A program made the position numbers and the translations under genes. Below, piece by piece: positions 23,166-33,973 of a stretch of DNA of 64,000 nt (positions within the stretch are counted from its first letter, which is position 1; each line of letters starts with the position of its first letter). The notes under the pieces were generated by a model. The model saw nothing but the letters and a program-made list of their open reading frames with translations. It made no database searches and was not told where the DNA came from. The stretch comes from Neurospora tetraspora (taxonomy: Eukaryota > Ascomycota > Sordariomycetes > Sordariales > Sordariaceae): the NCBI RefSeq assembly GCF_033439725.1, contig NW_026944383.1, positions 3,348,001 to 3,412,000 on the forward strand. The letters run 5' to 3'.

Positions 23166-23271
23166 ACCCGTTGGGGAGAGTGGAGCAGTTCCTGTCTATT
23201 CCCCAACTCTACTAGGCAGAGTTGGTCACAAAACCACCGGACATCACAAAACCCCAACGGACAGCAAAAAT
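23166..23271 (+). repeat. Left terminal inverted repeat
   Basis: 106 bp, matching the complement of 33,868-33,973 at 97 positions. It contains its own palindromes: CCAACTCT/AGAGTTGG around a 7-bp loop (23,203-23,225), and CCGTTGGGG at the outer edge (23,168-23,176) mirrored by CCCCAACGG at the inner edge (23,252-23,260). Its CpA steps are intact where the right copy has TpA, so this copy is the less mutated one. Confidence 0.92.
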
Positions 23272-23834
23272 CGGGCATTTTCTATAGGGATTTTCTGTAG
23301 TATTTAATTACACAACAACCAATAGTCCAAACATAACCAAAACTTGTATATAGGTTTATAAGTAGTTATATAACGTAAACATGATTTTTATTTTATACTC
23401 CTACTTAAATTACAAGTTTGATTTCTGATTAGTTATAAGTACGAAAATTAAGTATGTATACTAAAAATTTTATATAATTCCAATATACGTATAACCTTTC
23501 AATGTATTAGTATTAATATATAAACGTATAGCTAGTATATTATAAACTTCAAACCCTACTTATAATAAGCTTTTAATATTTTTAAAATAATTTTTGAAAT
23601 TTCATATATTTATTATTTTAAATATAACTTTATATAATTAGTCTTAAATAGGTTATTAAACCGTGTATTATATTAATTCTAGTAAGTTTAGTATATTCGA
23701 AATATATACTAGTCTTAAAGGTTTATATATAAATTATTCCCATTTTTATTTAAGCTTTATTTATAATTATTAATTATTTAATATCGAATTATTCATATTA
23801 ATTACCATAATCGAACTAATTACTTTAGTATTCT
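23272..23834. other. AT-rich interior, unassigned
   Basis: About 560 bp of extremely AT-rich sequence directly inside the left TIR. No motif or frame could be assigned. Confidence 0.6.
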
Positions 23835-24440
23835 ATTTATATACTATCCACAGCTATCAACTTAATTTAAAAGTAGTAGAATTATTTATTTAACATTCGA
23901 ACTAACTATTTTATTATTTTATTTCTATATTAACCGTAGTTACTAATTTCGTACGAAGGTAATTAGTTTGCCTACCCGGCATTCGAATCGATTACCTTAT
24001 TACCCTATTCGAACTAATTACCTTATTTAAATTAATTACCTTGTTACGTTATTTAAACTTTTTATTTTATTTTATCATTATTTTATTTATATATTAACCG
24101 CAGCCGCCAATTTCGTACGGGGGAGAGGGGCTTGCCTACCCGGCACTCGAATCGACTACCTTATTACCCTACTTAAACCGACTACCTTATTTAAAGGTTT
24201 TATTTTATTCGAATTAACTACTTTATTACTATACTTATATATTGACTGCGGCTGCTAACTTCGTACTAGAGAGGGGAGCTTACCTACCTGGTACTCGAAT
24301 TAATTACCTTATTACCCTACTCGAATTAACTACTTTATTTAAACCAATTACTTTATTACTTTACTTATATATTAACCGCGGCCGCTAACTTGGTGCGGGG
24401 GAGGGAAGTTTACCTACCCGGAATTAATTTACCTACTCGG
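23835..24440 (+). repeat. Tandem repeat array, spacer-like (block A)
   Basis: About four degenerate units of roughly 125-150 bp. Each unit has a word like TATATTAACCG-CAGCCGC, then a purine-rich word, then CTACCCGGCA-TTCGAATCGA and ACCTTATTACC. The array precedes the first 18S-like relic, as subrepeats do in fungal rDNA intergenic spacers. Confidence 0.65.
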
Positions 24441-24689
24441 CATTCGAATCGACTACCCTACCCTTATAGCTGTCGAAATCTAGTTAAATTAATATAAAGG
24501 TGCGACGGAGGAGTTAAGTTTGGTGGCCGTGAATCGATTTTTAAAATTTCCTATATAAATAAATATCGTAGAAATTCGAAAGTTGTAATTTAGATAATCA
24601 GGCCGTAATTTCCCTAAATTAATAGTTGGTAGGTATATAAGAAGGGATGGTAAGAACGATTGGCTAAGGTAGAAACGACCGGCTAAGGT

Positions 24690-25255
24690 AGGTAAGGACG
24701 ATTAATTATATATAGGGTTGTTTAAAGGGATCTTTTAGAAGGGAAAGTACTATAAGGCTATATAAGGGGCCGTATAAGGGGCCGTATAAAGGACCGCCTA
24801 AAGGATTGCTTAAAAGGATTGTTTAGAGGGTAAAGTACTATAAGGCTGCTTAAAGGGCTATATAAGAGACTGCCTAAGGGGACCGCTTAGAGGGTAAAAT
24901 ATTATAAGGCTATATAAAGGATTACTTAAGGGATTGCCTAAAGGGACCGCTTAGAGGGTAAAATACTATAAAGCCGTTTAAAGGGCCGTATAAGGGATTG
25001 CTTAAGGGGATTGTTTAGACGGGTTATTTAGAGGGTAAAGTACTATAAGGCTGCTTAAAGGGACCATTTAAAGGGGTTATTTAGAGGGTAAGGTACTATA
25101 AGGCTATTTAAGGAGCCGCTTAAGGGGCCGCTTAAAGGGCCGTTTAAGGGAACCGTTTAGAAGGGTACCATTTAAAAGGGTATTCTTAAAGGAAAAAGTA
25201 TTATAAGGCCGCCCAAGGGGCCATATAAAGGGACCGTTCGGGAGGGTTAAGTATT
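24690..25255 (+). repeat. G-rich short tandem repeats (block A)
   Basis: Many degenerate copies of a word like AAGGGACCGCTTAGAGGGT, interspersed with about eight recurrences of TACTATAAGGC. The same repeat type occurs at 28,680-28,880 in block B, preceded in both blocks by a shared stretch (GGTAAGAACGA, TAATTATATATAGGG). Confidence 0.65.
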
Positions 25256-25599
25256 ATAAAGCCGTTATAGGAAAATTATTTGGGTATTCTTAGGCATTTT
25301 TTCGTAGGGTAAAATTTGGAATTTATATAATAATAACTTTAAATTTATAATAATTGTCTTCCGGTTCCAATTAATAATAATAAATAAAGGTGTATAATTT
25401 ATTTTTAATTTTGTTAATAGATTTAAATTTTTATTCTATGCTTTTTTTTGCAGGGGGGCTATTGGGGCGTGGCTTTAATACTTTCCCGCGGATTTTTTAT
25501 TTACGGAAGGGTTATTAGAGTGTAGTTTCGATACGTTTTTGCGGTTCTATAATTTTTCTATAACTTTCGTTGGGTATAGAAATATATATAATTATATTA

Positions 25600-26216
25600 A
25601 GAATTAAAGTGTAAATTACTTTTAAATTAGTATTCTTATTTTTGTATTAAGCATAGGAAGGACGTTTTTAGGTCTTCCCTTTTATAAGAAAATTAATTTA
25701 AGCTAAGGATTTATAATTCTACTATAAATTACCCTAGTACTATTCTTCGAATAGTATTTAGGAAAATTTTATAATAGGCTTTATCTTTAAAGTTAGTAAT
25801 ATTAATTAAATTTTTCGATAGGTTCCTATTTTAATATTAACTTGTAAATATATTTTGGAAAAGTATTATTCTATAGACGGTATTTAGGAAAATCCTTAAT
25901 TAAAGGCCAATGGATAGGCTATATTTATAGTATTAATATTATTAATTAAATTTATTAATAAACTTCGTAAGTATTAAGGAAGGTAGAGAAAGCGGAATTA
26001 GATTACTTACTCTTAGGTTATATATTCGGGCCGCTAGTAAGATAAGTCTAGTATTAATAGCTGTTATAATTCTAGTACTGTTCGTAATTAAATTATATAA
26101 TAAGGATATTTAGGAGTATTTATATTTAAAAATAAGAGGTGAAATTTTTGGATTTATTGAAGATTAATTATTTCGAAAGTATTTATTAAGGATATTTTTA
26201 TTAATGAAGAGCGAAG
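25600..26216 (+). pseudogene. Decayed 18S rRNA gene fragment, copy A
   Basis: Short words keep the order of nuclear 18S rRNA. Near 25,640 is a trace like ATTAAGCATG. Near 25,977 AAGGAAGGTAG matches the AAGGAAGGCAGCAGG region. At 26,041-26,080 AAGTCTAGTATTAATAGC matches the universal 530 loop (AAGTCTGGTGCCAGCAGC) mostly with C-to-T and G-to-A changes. At 26,136-26,205 a 70-bp stretch including GAGGTGAAAT, GGATTTATTGAAGA and CGAAAGTATTT is unmistakable. Between the last two landmarks the V4 region is largely missing, and after about 26,216 no 18S match is seen. Upstream parts are degenerate and less certain. This is a relic, not a functional rRNA gene. Confidence 0.75.
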
Positions 26217-27240
26217 ATTTAAATTTCCTAGAACGTTTAAGTCCCGTTTTAGGAAAGGTATGAAGAATAAATCGAATTTAGAAATAATAGTTAAACCATT
26301 TAGCCTATTAATCATCTAACGTAGGAAGGTAATTTATAAAGGGAGTTTTAATTTTAATTTTTATAGTAATATAGCGAGTAGTTCCCTACGGTCTACTGGG
26401 GTAGTAACGTTATATATATTACGCCCCCCCTTAACCTTATTTTAAATTCGTTTGGTAGGTATTTAAGAAAAATAATTCTAATATTAGGGAGTACCTTATA
26501 AGTATTAGTAATTTAAATTGGCTTATTGAGCGAATAATTAAATTATTAATAATTTTAGTTATTTCGGACCCGGTCCGGCTGACGGGTTAAGTTATGATTT
26601 GAATAATTAATTTAATTAAAATATTTTAGCTATTTCGGACCCGGCCTAATTAATAGGTTGGGTGAGGATTAGGATAGTTAATTTAACTTTGGAACTTTGA
26701 TAGTTCTAGACCCGGCCCGGTTAATAGGCGGGGTAGAGATTAGAGTAGTTTAGGATCCGAATATAATATAGAATTAAACCCCTAACTAATTATATAAACC
26801 TACCTTATTACTTTAATTAATACTTATATCTTCTAAAATAAATTTAACCCTTAATTAAATTTAAATTTACTTTATTACTTTAATTAATATTTGTATTTTT
26901 TAAAATGAATTTAACTTGTGTATATATTGTCCTTCTAAATTTATTTTAGGTTTTAGTTCGTTAAAGATTTTTATTAGGATTAAATGGTGGTTTTTTAAAT
27001 GGAAGATATATTTTAACCTCTACGTTTTATTCCGTTTAAGGAATTCCGAACCGCGTAGGAAGTTTTTTTCCCTACGCTATTAGGCTAGTAGTTTAAGGGT
27101 TACTATTTAAAAGTGTAGGGAGGAAAATTAGGTTAATTTAGGGTTTAAAATCTTAATTAACCCTCTCTATACTATTAGGTTAATAATTTAAAGGTTATTA
27201 TTTAAAAGCGTAAATAAATAAAAACTATTTTACTCTCTAT
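26216..27240 (+). other. Unassigned part of block A, repeated in block B
   Basis: Contains landmarks shared with block B in the same order. First is a word like TATAGTAATATAGCGAGTAG followed by CCCTACGGTCTAC (26,365-26,420; compare 29,800-29,870). Next are three copies of a TTTCGGACCCGG word (26,560-26,735; one near 30,130), then a CTATTAGGCTAG word (27,080; compare 30,415). I could not assign it to known rDNA or protein sequence. Confidence 0.55.
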
Positions 27241-28062
27241 TATGGCGTAGTTAAATAATACGAATATAAGGCAATAATTATATTATTTAATTAATTTGGA
27301 TTAAAAATAAGAAGTTAAAGAAGGAAGAAATTTTAAAAAGGAAGGTTAGACAGGAATAATTAAGTTTTATTTTTTGAATTCTAGGAGGGAGCTAAAGCTA
27401 AGCCTGGAACGTATATTTAAACTACTCGTAAATAAAAGCTACTTTTAAAAACTACCCATAAAAGGAATTTATAAGAGAATTTATAAAAGAATTTATAACG
27501 GCTAGTATTAACCGTTATATTCTCCCCAACGGGTAACGATCTTAAATTAACCGCCTTACTTACTTATATAAGGGTTTTATTATTTATTAATGCTTTTCGT
27601 ATTTTTTTTAATATATAAGTTCTTTATATTTAATATTATTTACTTAGCTTATAAGTTAATTAGTTTTTATAATTTAAAACGGGTATTGCGGGGATCTACG
27701 AAGAATACTAAATATGGGGCGCCATAGGATAAAGCTAGTATATTTATTATATTCTAAATAATAATAAAAAAACGAAATTTGGGAATTTAGGGCCCAGCCT
27801 AATTTAAATATTAGACTAGCAATAAAGGTTCTAAAAACCTTTGTCCCAAGCCTAGCATTCACCAGACCTCTACGAATTAATTAGAGTATTCTACAAAGTT
27901 TTAGAAACCTCTAATTTCCTATATTAACGAGCTAACCGTTTCTTATATATCTTACTTTTATTAGAAAAGGAATCTTTATTTATTTCTTATATATATATTT
28001 GAATTTAATTCGCTAAGATATATATTAAATACTCTAACTGAAAAGAGGAAGGTTATTAATTG
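27241..28062. other. AT-rich spacer between the two blocks
   Basis: Unassigned. Contains an exact CCCCAACGGGTA at 27,524-27,535, identical to the outer tip of the right TIR plus TA, just after a palindrome (ATAACGG...CCGTTAT, 27,496-27,519). A less mutated stretch around 27,805-27,870 has no recognised match; an unrelated element inserted here is possible but unproven. Confidence 0.45.
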
Positions 28063-28430
28063 TATATTTATTTAAATTTAGCCGGCCAATTTATATGCCA
28101 ACTATTTACCGCTTTGATTAAAAAAGGAATTTATTTACTTTATATTTATTTAAACTTAACCGGTTAATTTATATTCCAACCGCTTTGGCCGGAAGGGTGG
28201 CTTACCTACCTTATATTTATTTAAACTTAACCGGCCAATTTATATTCTAACCGCTTTGGCCGGAAGGGTAATTTATTTACCCTATATTTATTTAAACCTA
28301 ACCGGCCAACTTATATCTTAACCACCTTAGCCGAAAGGGTAGTTTGCCTACCCTATATTTACTTAGCTGGCTAATTTATATTCTAATTACCTACTGTCCT
28401 AACTGGGAAAAGTAATTTATTTACCTTATA
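28063..28430 (+). repeat. Tandem repeat array, about 75-bp unit (block B)
   Basis: Five degenerate units of 70-78 bp, each with TATTTATTTAAA, ACCGGCCAATTTATAT, CCGCTTTGGCCGGAAGGGT and TTACC-CTATA in this order. Occupies the same place relative to block B as the 23,835-24,440 array does to block A. Confidence 0.75.
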
Positions 28431-28679
28431 GAAAGTGCTACGCGTAGGTTGAGTTTATTAGCTGTGAATCGATTTTTAAAATTTACTATACTAGGAAATT
28501 TCGCGGAAATTGGGAAGTCGCAACTTAAATCGTCAGGTTGTACCTTCTCTATACTAGCGGTCGTAGGGTATATAAGAGGAAGCGGTAAGAACGACTGGTT
28601 AAGGTAGAAATAGCCGGCCAAAGTAAGAGCAATCGGTCGAAGTAAGTAAGGGTATTTAATTATATATAGGGTTGTTTGG

Positions 28680-28880
28680 AAGGGTCCTTTAAAAGGGTAC
28701 GTCCTATAAATTTATTTAAGAGGGCTGCTTAAGGGACCGTTCAAAAGGGTCGCTTAGAAGGGTACGTACTATAAGTCCGGCCGAAAAGGATTACCTAAAG
28801 GGTTGCTTAAAAAGGTCGTTTAAAAGGGTACGTATTATAAATTTAGTTAAAAGGGACCGCCTAAAGGGTTGCTAATAGGT
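28680..28880 (+). repeat. G-rich short tandem repeats (block B)
   Basis: Degenerate copies of AAAGGGTTGCTTAAAAGG with three recurrences of AGGGTACGT-TATAA. Corresponds to the longer array of block A, about one third its length. Confidence 0.65.
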
Positions 28881-29179
28881 TTAATTATTTAAATAAATTA
28901 GAATTTTTATGGGAGAGCTATTTAGGTATTTTTAGGCACTCTCTCATAGGGTTAGGAATAGATTTAAATAATAATAAAATCAATTTATATTAGATAGTTT
29001 TCGTACAGTTCCTATATAGAGGTTTTAATTTATATTAATAAGCTTATATACCAATAAATTTAATTTCCTCCCTTAAATGTTTTTCTATTGGGAGGCTACT
29101 AGGGCTTTACTTTAATATTTTTAAGGAGGATATTATTTTCGGTTTTAAATTTTAGGTGTAGTAATATATAGATTATTAA

Positions 29180-29592
29180 GACCCTCTAATTAGTACCTTT
29201 ATAAGTATTAAGCGTAAGAGGAAAATATTAGGCTTAATAAGAAAATTGATTTAAATCGGAGATAAATAGTAATATAATAATACTACGATTTCCTCTTCCG
29301 CTTTCGGGCAATAGGAGCGTCCTTATTAGATAATTTACTAATTTAGTAATAGTAGGTTTAATTAATACAATAATACTTCAATTTAATTTATTAGCTAATT
29401 TGAGTAGGAAATTTTCGGGACGGATTTTGGGGACGGATTATTTAGGAACGGATTATTCTACCCTATTCTTAATTATAATATAGGGATATTCGGGGGTATA
29501 AATATCTAATAAGTAGAAGTGAAATTCTAGGATTTATTGAAAATTAATTATTGCGAAAGTATTTGCTAAGGATATTTTTATTAATTAAGAGT
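29180..29592 (+). pseudogene. Decayed 18S rRNA gene fragment, copy B
   Basis: At 29,516-29,590 the stretch AAGTGAAATTCTAGGATTTA, then CGAAAGTATTTGCTAAGGAT and TTTTTATTAATTAAGAG follows nuclear 18S closely and is slightly less mutated than copy A. The preceding ATAGGGATATTCGGGGGTAT (29,480-29,499) matches the 18S sequence just upstream (AGGGACAGTCGGGGGCAT). A weaker trace of the 530-loop word lies near 29,350-29,375, and an ATTAAGC trace near 29,209. Homology ends abruptly after about 29,592. Like copy A it is a partial, indel-rich relic. Confidence 0.75.
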
Positions 29593-30530
29593 AGGAATAA
29601 CTATGGTTGGATTATATTGCGGGAAATATTGGACTTAGTGAATAATATAAGTTTCTAGCCTATTGATTTGGAGCGTGGGAATTATTAAACTTAGTAAATA
29701 AAATAAGCCTCTGGCCTATTGATTTGGAGCGTAGCAAATAATTATATTAGTCCGACAGGGAAAATATATAGTAACTTATGAAGGAAACCTTAATCTCAAT
29801 TTATATAGTGATATAGCGCGTAGTTACCCTACAATCTACCGAGGAGCTAACGTTATATATATACTCTCTCTTAGCTCTAGTTAAACTTTATTTAATTAAT
29901 AATTTAAAAAGAACTATTTAATACTAGGAAGTACCCTATAAACGTTAGCGGTTGGCCTATTAATTTGGAACGTAATTAATAACTATACTAGACCGACGAA
30001 GGGAGCGCGGGGACGAAAAAAAAACCGTTATTAGATAAAATAAATAATTATTTTAAAAGTTTTAATTCCAGTTTAGTTGACGAATAAAACTCGGAATATA
30101 ATACCTAATTTAATTAAGAATTAGCTATCCCGGACCCAACTCTATCGACGGGTAGGGTAAGAATTAGGAAAATTAAGGATTTTACTAAATAAGCCTCTAA
30201 ATAATCTAATTTATTTTATTACTTTAATTGACACTTATATCTCCAAAATGAACTTTTAACCCTTATTTCTATATATACCGCTACTAGGTTTTTCCTCGTA
30301 CGATTTTTTCCTAAATAATAGTAGTTTCTTAACGGAAAGCGCAATTTAATCCCTACGTTCTACTTTAAGGAATTTCGAACCTCGAGGGGCGTAGAAGGGT
30401 AATTCCCCCATACTATTAGGCTAGCGGCTTACGAATTACTACTTAAAGGCATAGGGAAGAAAGCCTACTAGTACGCTATTAGGTTAGCGCCTTTAATTTA
30501 CTAATAAAATAAAGTCAAACTATTTTACTA
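29593..30530 (+). other. Unassigned remainder of block B
   Basis: Parallels 26,216-27,240 by ordered shared words. Contains two copies of a word like GCCTATTGATTTGGAGCGT (29,658-29,735) and a third, weaker one at about 29,955. No function assigned. Confidence 0.5.
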
Positions 30531-30827
30531 TTACTTTTTAACCAAATTTAATTCTTATTATTATATTATTTACCTTGTTTTTTTCATTGTTCCTATTATT
30601 CGTATTACTATTCTTCTTATTATTAGGTAATTAGCTAATAACGCCCCTTTAGAAACCAGAATATAAAACTCAAACCTTCTTATTAAACCTTTTTTTTAAT
30701 TTATTATTTATTATATTATTTACTTTAGTCCTAACTATTTTTTATCTTCATTTTTATTCCTTATTCTAATTAATTGGTCCTTACTATTCCTCAATTGCCA
30801 TATCCTCTAAAATATTGAATATAGTCC

Positions 30828-33160
30828 TTAATTTCTTCTATATTGTTCGGAAGTAAAAAATTCACTTTCATCCTCTCTTTTACCCTTTCCTTCGCCCTCT
30901 CTTTTACCCTCTCCTCTACCCTCTTTTCTATCCTCTCTTTTACTTTCACCCTCTTCTTTACCCTCTTCTTTACTTTCCCTATCTTTCCTCTTTTTCTTCT
31001 TATTCTTCCACGTATTATACGTTAGACTAAGCAAACTATAGTCTAGAATAGCCTCTTCAAGACCATTAGAGTCTAATAATTCTTCGTCAGCCAATGCATT
31101 CTTAGAAATAAAAGAAATTCCCACCTCTTTATTATTCTCACTACCTTCCTCATCACTCTTACTACTTTCTTTATTACTACCTTCCTCTTTACTACCTTCC
31201 TTCTTATAACCTTCTTTATTACCTTTACTACTATTATTGTCTAAAGTATAATAGCCAATAAAATTACTAAGTGGCTTTAATATAGATTTTACAACATTTA
31301 TACGCTTCTTAATATCTATAAAGAACGAAGGTTCTTTAGAACGTCCGAAGAATTTTTATTTAATATTTAAAAGTATAAAATCTAAATTATAACTCTTAAT
31401 CCTACAAAAGGCTTCGAAAGATTACTATACCAATCTCTTATAGGCTCCTATTACCTTATTCTCCTTCTTCTTCTTCCAAATATTATACTCTACTTCGAAT
31501 TCTTTTAATTATTTTCGTACTTCCTTAAATTAAATTAAAGTTTACTTCGAACGATCCTTTTTTATTTATTTTGTAGCGTATTTATTATTTGCGCGCTAAA
31601 TATTTAATATAATTACGTTATTAATAATCTAGCCTTGTAGTTTAACCTTTCTTCGAATAGAAGTCTTTTTAATTATATTATTGAGACAGCTATTCTTATC
31701 CTTTACAACTTTATTAAAATAACTTTTATACGTAGCGCCTTCGTTAAAACGAACTTTTACATTAATAAACTTTTTTGCTAGGTTATTAACTAACTAATTA
31801 AATTTTTGAAGAACTTTATTAATCTAGGGGATAATCCTCTTTAATAATTCAATAGTCTCGTATACTTCAATCTATCGTTCTAAATTAGAATTTATTTTAA
31901 ACTATTAAAAGATAAATTGCTTTACTATATTTTACTAAAGTTTACTAATAATTATTTCCGGATTAATAAGCGATAGCCTAGTATTTTGGAAGTTATTTAA
32001 AATATAAGCTCTAATAAACACAATGTTAAATATATATTAACAAAGTAAATAGACTTAGTATATAAATAAAAAAAAGAAAGAGGTAAATAAACTTACGTTA
32101 AAAGCTTATATAAAATCATTAGAATCGAATTGAAGGTTTCTTACTCGAATGTAATCCCGTAATATTTTTTAATATATATATTTATTATACTGAAAAACGC
32201 CTACATTTATAGGTTATAGGAAATAAAAAGAATAAAGGGGGAGAAAAATAATAATAATATCGAATTAGAAGTAATATTAAAAGAGTTTAATACTATAGTA
32301 ACCGGAAAGTATATTAAGTAAAAGAAGGCGATATTCTTTATTGCCTAATTTTGTACGGAAAGTATCTTTATTAAAATTTATAATTTATTCTCTATTAAAA
32401 TTAAAACCAAACTAATTATTAAAATTTAACCTATAGCGTTTAACTTTAATATAATACTTCCAAAATTGCTTATTAAAATACTTCACCCAATCTAATATAA
32501 TATTAGCGTTATTAAACGCTATTTTAAAGACGTTAAACTTCATCTCTAAATAAAAATCTTTAAAAAATCCCTAATTAATTATTAAATTAGTTTTAAAAAT
32601 AGTATAAATTAGAATTAATTCGCTAACAACATTTCTAACGCCTATTAAAATTATTAATTCGCAATTAGTAAAGTCTATAATTTTAAGCTATAAAATAAAA
32701 TAATTAATATATATTTTATAATAAAGGAATATAGAATTTATTTACTCTCCTCTTTTTTAGTACTTCAATAAATAAAATCTTATAATTACTATTAAATATA
32801 ATTATCTAACAACCCATTTTATCGGCGTTCTAGAAGGCAAAAGAATTAATATAATACCTCTTCAAAATCTTTTTCAATAATTTAAAAAATTACCAGACGT
32901 ACTCGATCTACTACTCTATAGAAAGCCTATCCACCTCTACTAGCTTAAACTTAATTAATTCAAACCAAGAATAGTTTACTTTCTATCTCTTATAGAAATT
33001 TTGGCTAACTTCTAGAACAGGAGATTTCCTACTAATTCTTATATTATACTTATTAATTATAGTAGCTAACTTAGGTTTTAGATACGCTGAATTTAGAAGC
33101 GGCATTTCGAATAATTAGAATTTTAAATAATAAATTTCCATTATCGTCGTTATTATCGTT
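30828..33160 (-). pseudogene. Relic of a pogo/Fot1-type DDE transposase
   Basis: Read on the minus strand, motifs appear in the family order. A helix-turn-helix-like RNAASKFSVSKPKL lies at about 33,110-33,065. FFKLLKKILKRYYI followed by NADKMG (33 residues apart from MDE-type first acid) lies at about 32,885-32,820. An IYTIFK word (family: PLIIFKG) sits near 32,600. AFNNANIILDWVKYFNKQF (family: GWTTNEIGLEWLKHF) lies around 32,475-32,525, and RLLLLNILSGYYS (family: RLLILDGHGSH) around 32,300-32,335. A Lys/Glu-rich tail is still open for 98 codons at 30,828-31,124. Many stop codons, mostly from C-to-T and G-to-A changes, interrupt it, and the second acidic position reads Asn. Family membership is based on motif order only. 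Confidence 0.72.
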
Positions 33161-33177
33161 AATATTATTACTAATTT

Positions 33178-33233
33178 GGCTCTATATAATTTAGCTCTAT
33201 ATAGTTTAGCTCTATATAGTTTGGCTCTATAGA
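33178..33233. repeat. 15-bp tandem repeat
   Basis: About four copies of GGCTCTATATAGTTTA just upstream (in transposase orientation) of the transposase relic. Function unknown. Confidence 0.6.
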
Positions 33234-33867
33234 ACAATTTAGTTTCGTATAACTCTTTAATCAGAAGTTGGGACTTATATTATTTATTAAATTTATTGAT
33301 TCTTTTTGCATTATTATTCTTAATAGCGATATTATTAGCGGTTAAGCTACCGAATAACCTATTTAACTAAAGGCTCGTCGGCATAAGCATCGGTATTAGT
33401 AATAGCGTTAATAGTAGCGTTAGTAATAGCATTAAAAGAAGAATTAGGGCAAAGGAGGCTCGATATAGGCTAGAGGATATTAAAATTTAATTAAGAACTG
33501 CCTAAATTATCCTTACTTAAATCTTTCCTAAGATCGGAATTATTAAAGTAGGGCATTGCAGTAAGGCATAGTAGATTGGCCAAGTAAAAATATATTAAAT
33601 AAAGGTATAATTTTGGCGATCAGGCCCGATTTAATAAGGTTATAGCGTTATAAAATTAGTAAGAAACGCTATAACCCCAAAATAGAATATTTGGTTCTGT
33701 GACTTGTAGTGGGCTGGGTTTTGTAGTAAGACACGTGCAAGTAGGTTTATTGGATTGAGGAAAAGAAGAGGAAGAGAAAGAAGGTCAGATCAATTTTTTT
33801 AGTTAAGGATTAGTAGATTTATAGTACTGCAAAGTTGGAAGGTAGGGTTTTGCCCTATTTGGCCTAC

Positions 33868-33973
33868 ATTTTTACTATCCGTTGGGGTTTTATGATGTCC
33901 GGTAGTTTTGTAACCAACTCTGCCTAGCAGAATTGGGGAATAGATAGGAACTGCTCCACTTTCCCCAACGGGT
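33868..33973 (-). repeat. Right terminal inverted repeat
   Basis: 106 bp, inverse of 23,166-23,271. Nine differences, all transitions; eight replace C or G of the left copy with T or A, and in at least five the change is CpA to TpA, the RIP signature. Confidence 0.92.

Larger units (their letters stand above)
23166..33973 (-). mobile_element. 10.8-kb RIP-mutated pogo/Fot1-type DNA transposon carrying 18S rDNA relics
   Basis: The element is bounded by 106-bp terminal inverted repeats starting ACCCGTTGGGG. The flanks read AGGT on both sides (23,162-23,165 and 33,974-33,977); alternatively the duplication is TA at 23,165-23,166 and 33,973-33,974, the target of Tc1/mariner elements. The interior is very AT-rich with few CpA/TpG steps, as left by RIP. 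A decayed pogo-type transposase lies on the minus strand near the right end. That gene would account for about 3.5 kb; the remaining 7 kb is a duplicated block of spacer-like repeats and 18S-like sequence plus unassigned AT-rich DNA. No frame is open; the element is dead. Strand is given by the transposase. Confidence 0.85.

Noticed and set aside
27541-28000. Possible promoter-like end of another mobile element (TATATAAGGG near 27,571)
   Set aside because: Too AT-rich and altered to define ends or a family; kept only as unassigned sequence.
30828-31124. 98-codon minus-strand frame as an independent small gene
   Set aside because: It is best explained as the Lys/Glu-rich C-terminal tail of the decayed transposase, in the expected order and strand.
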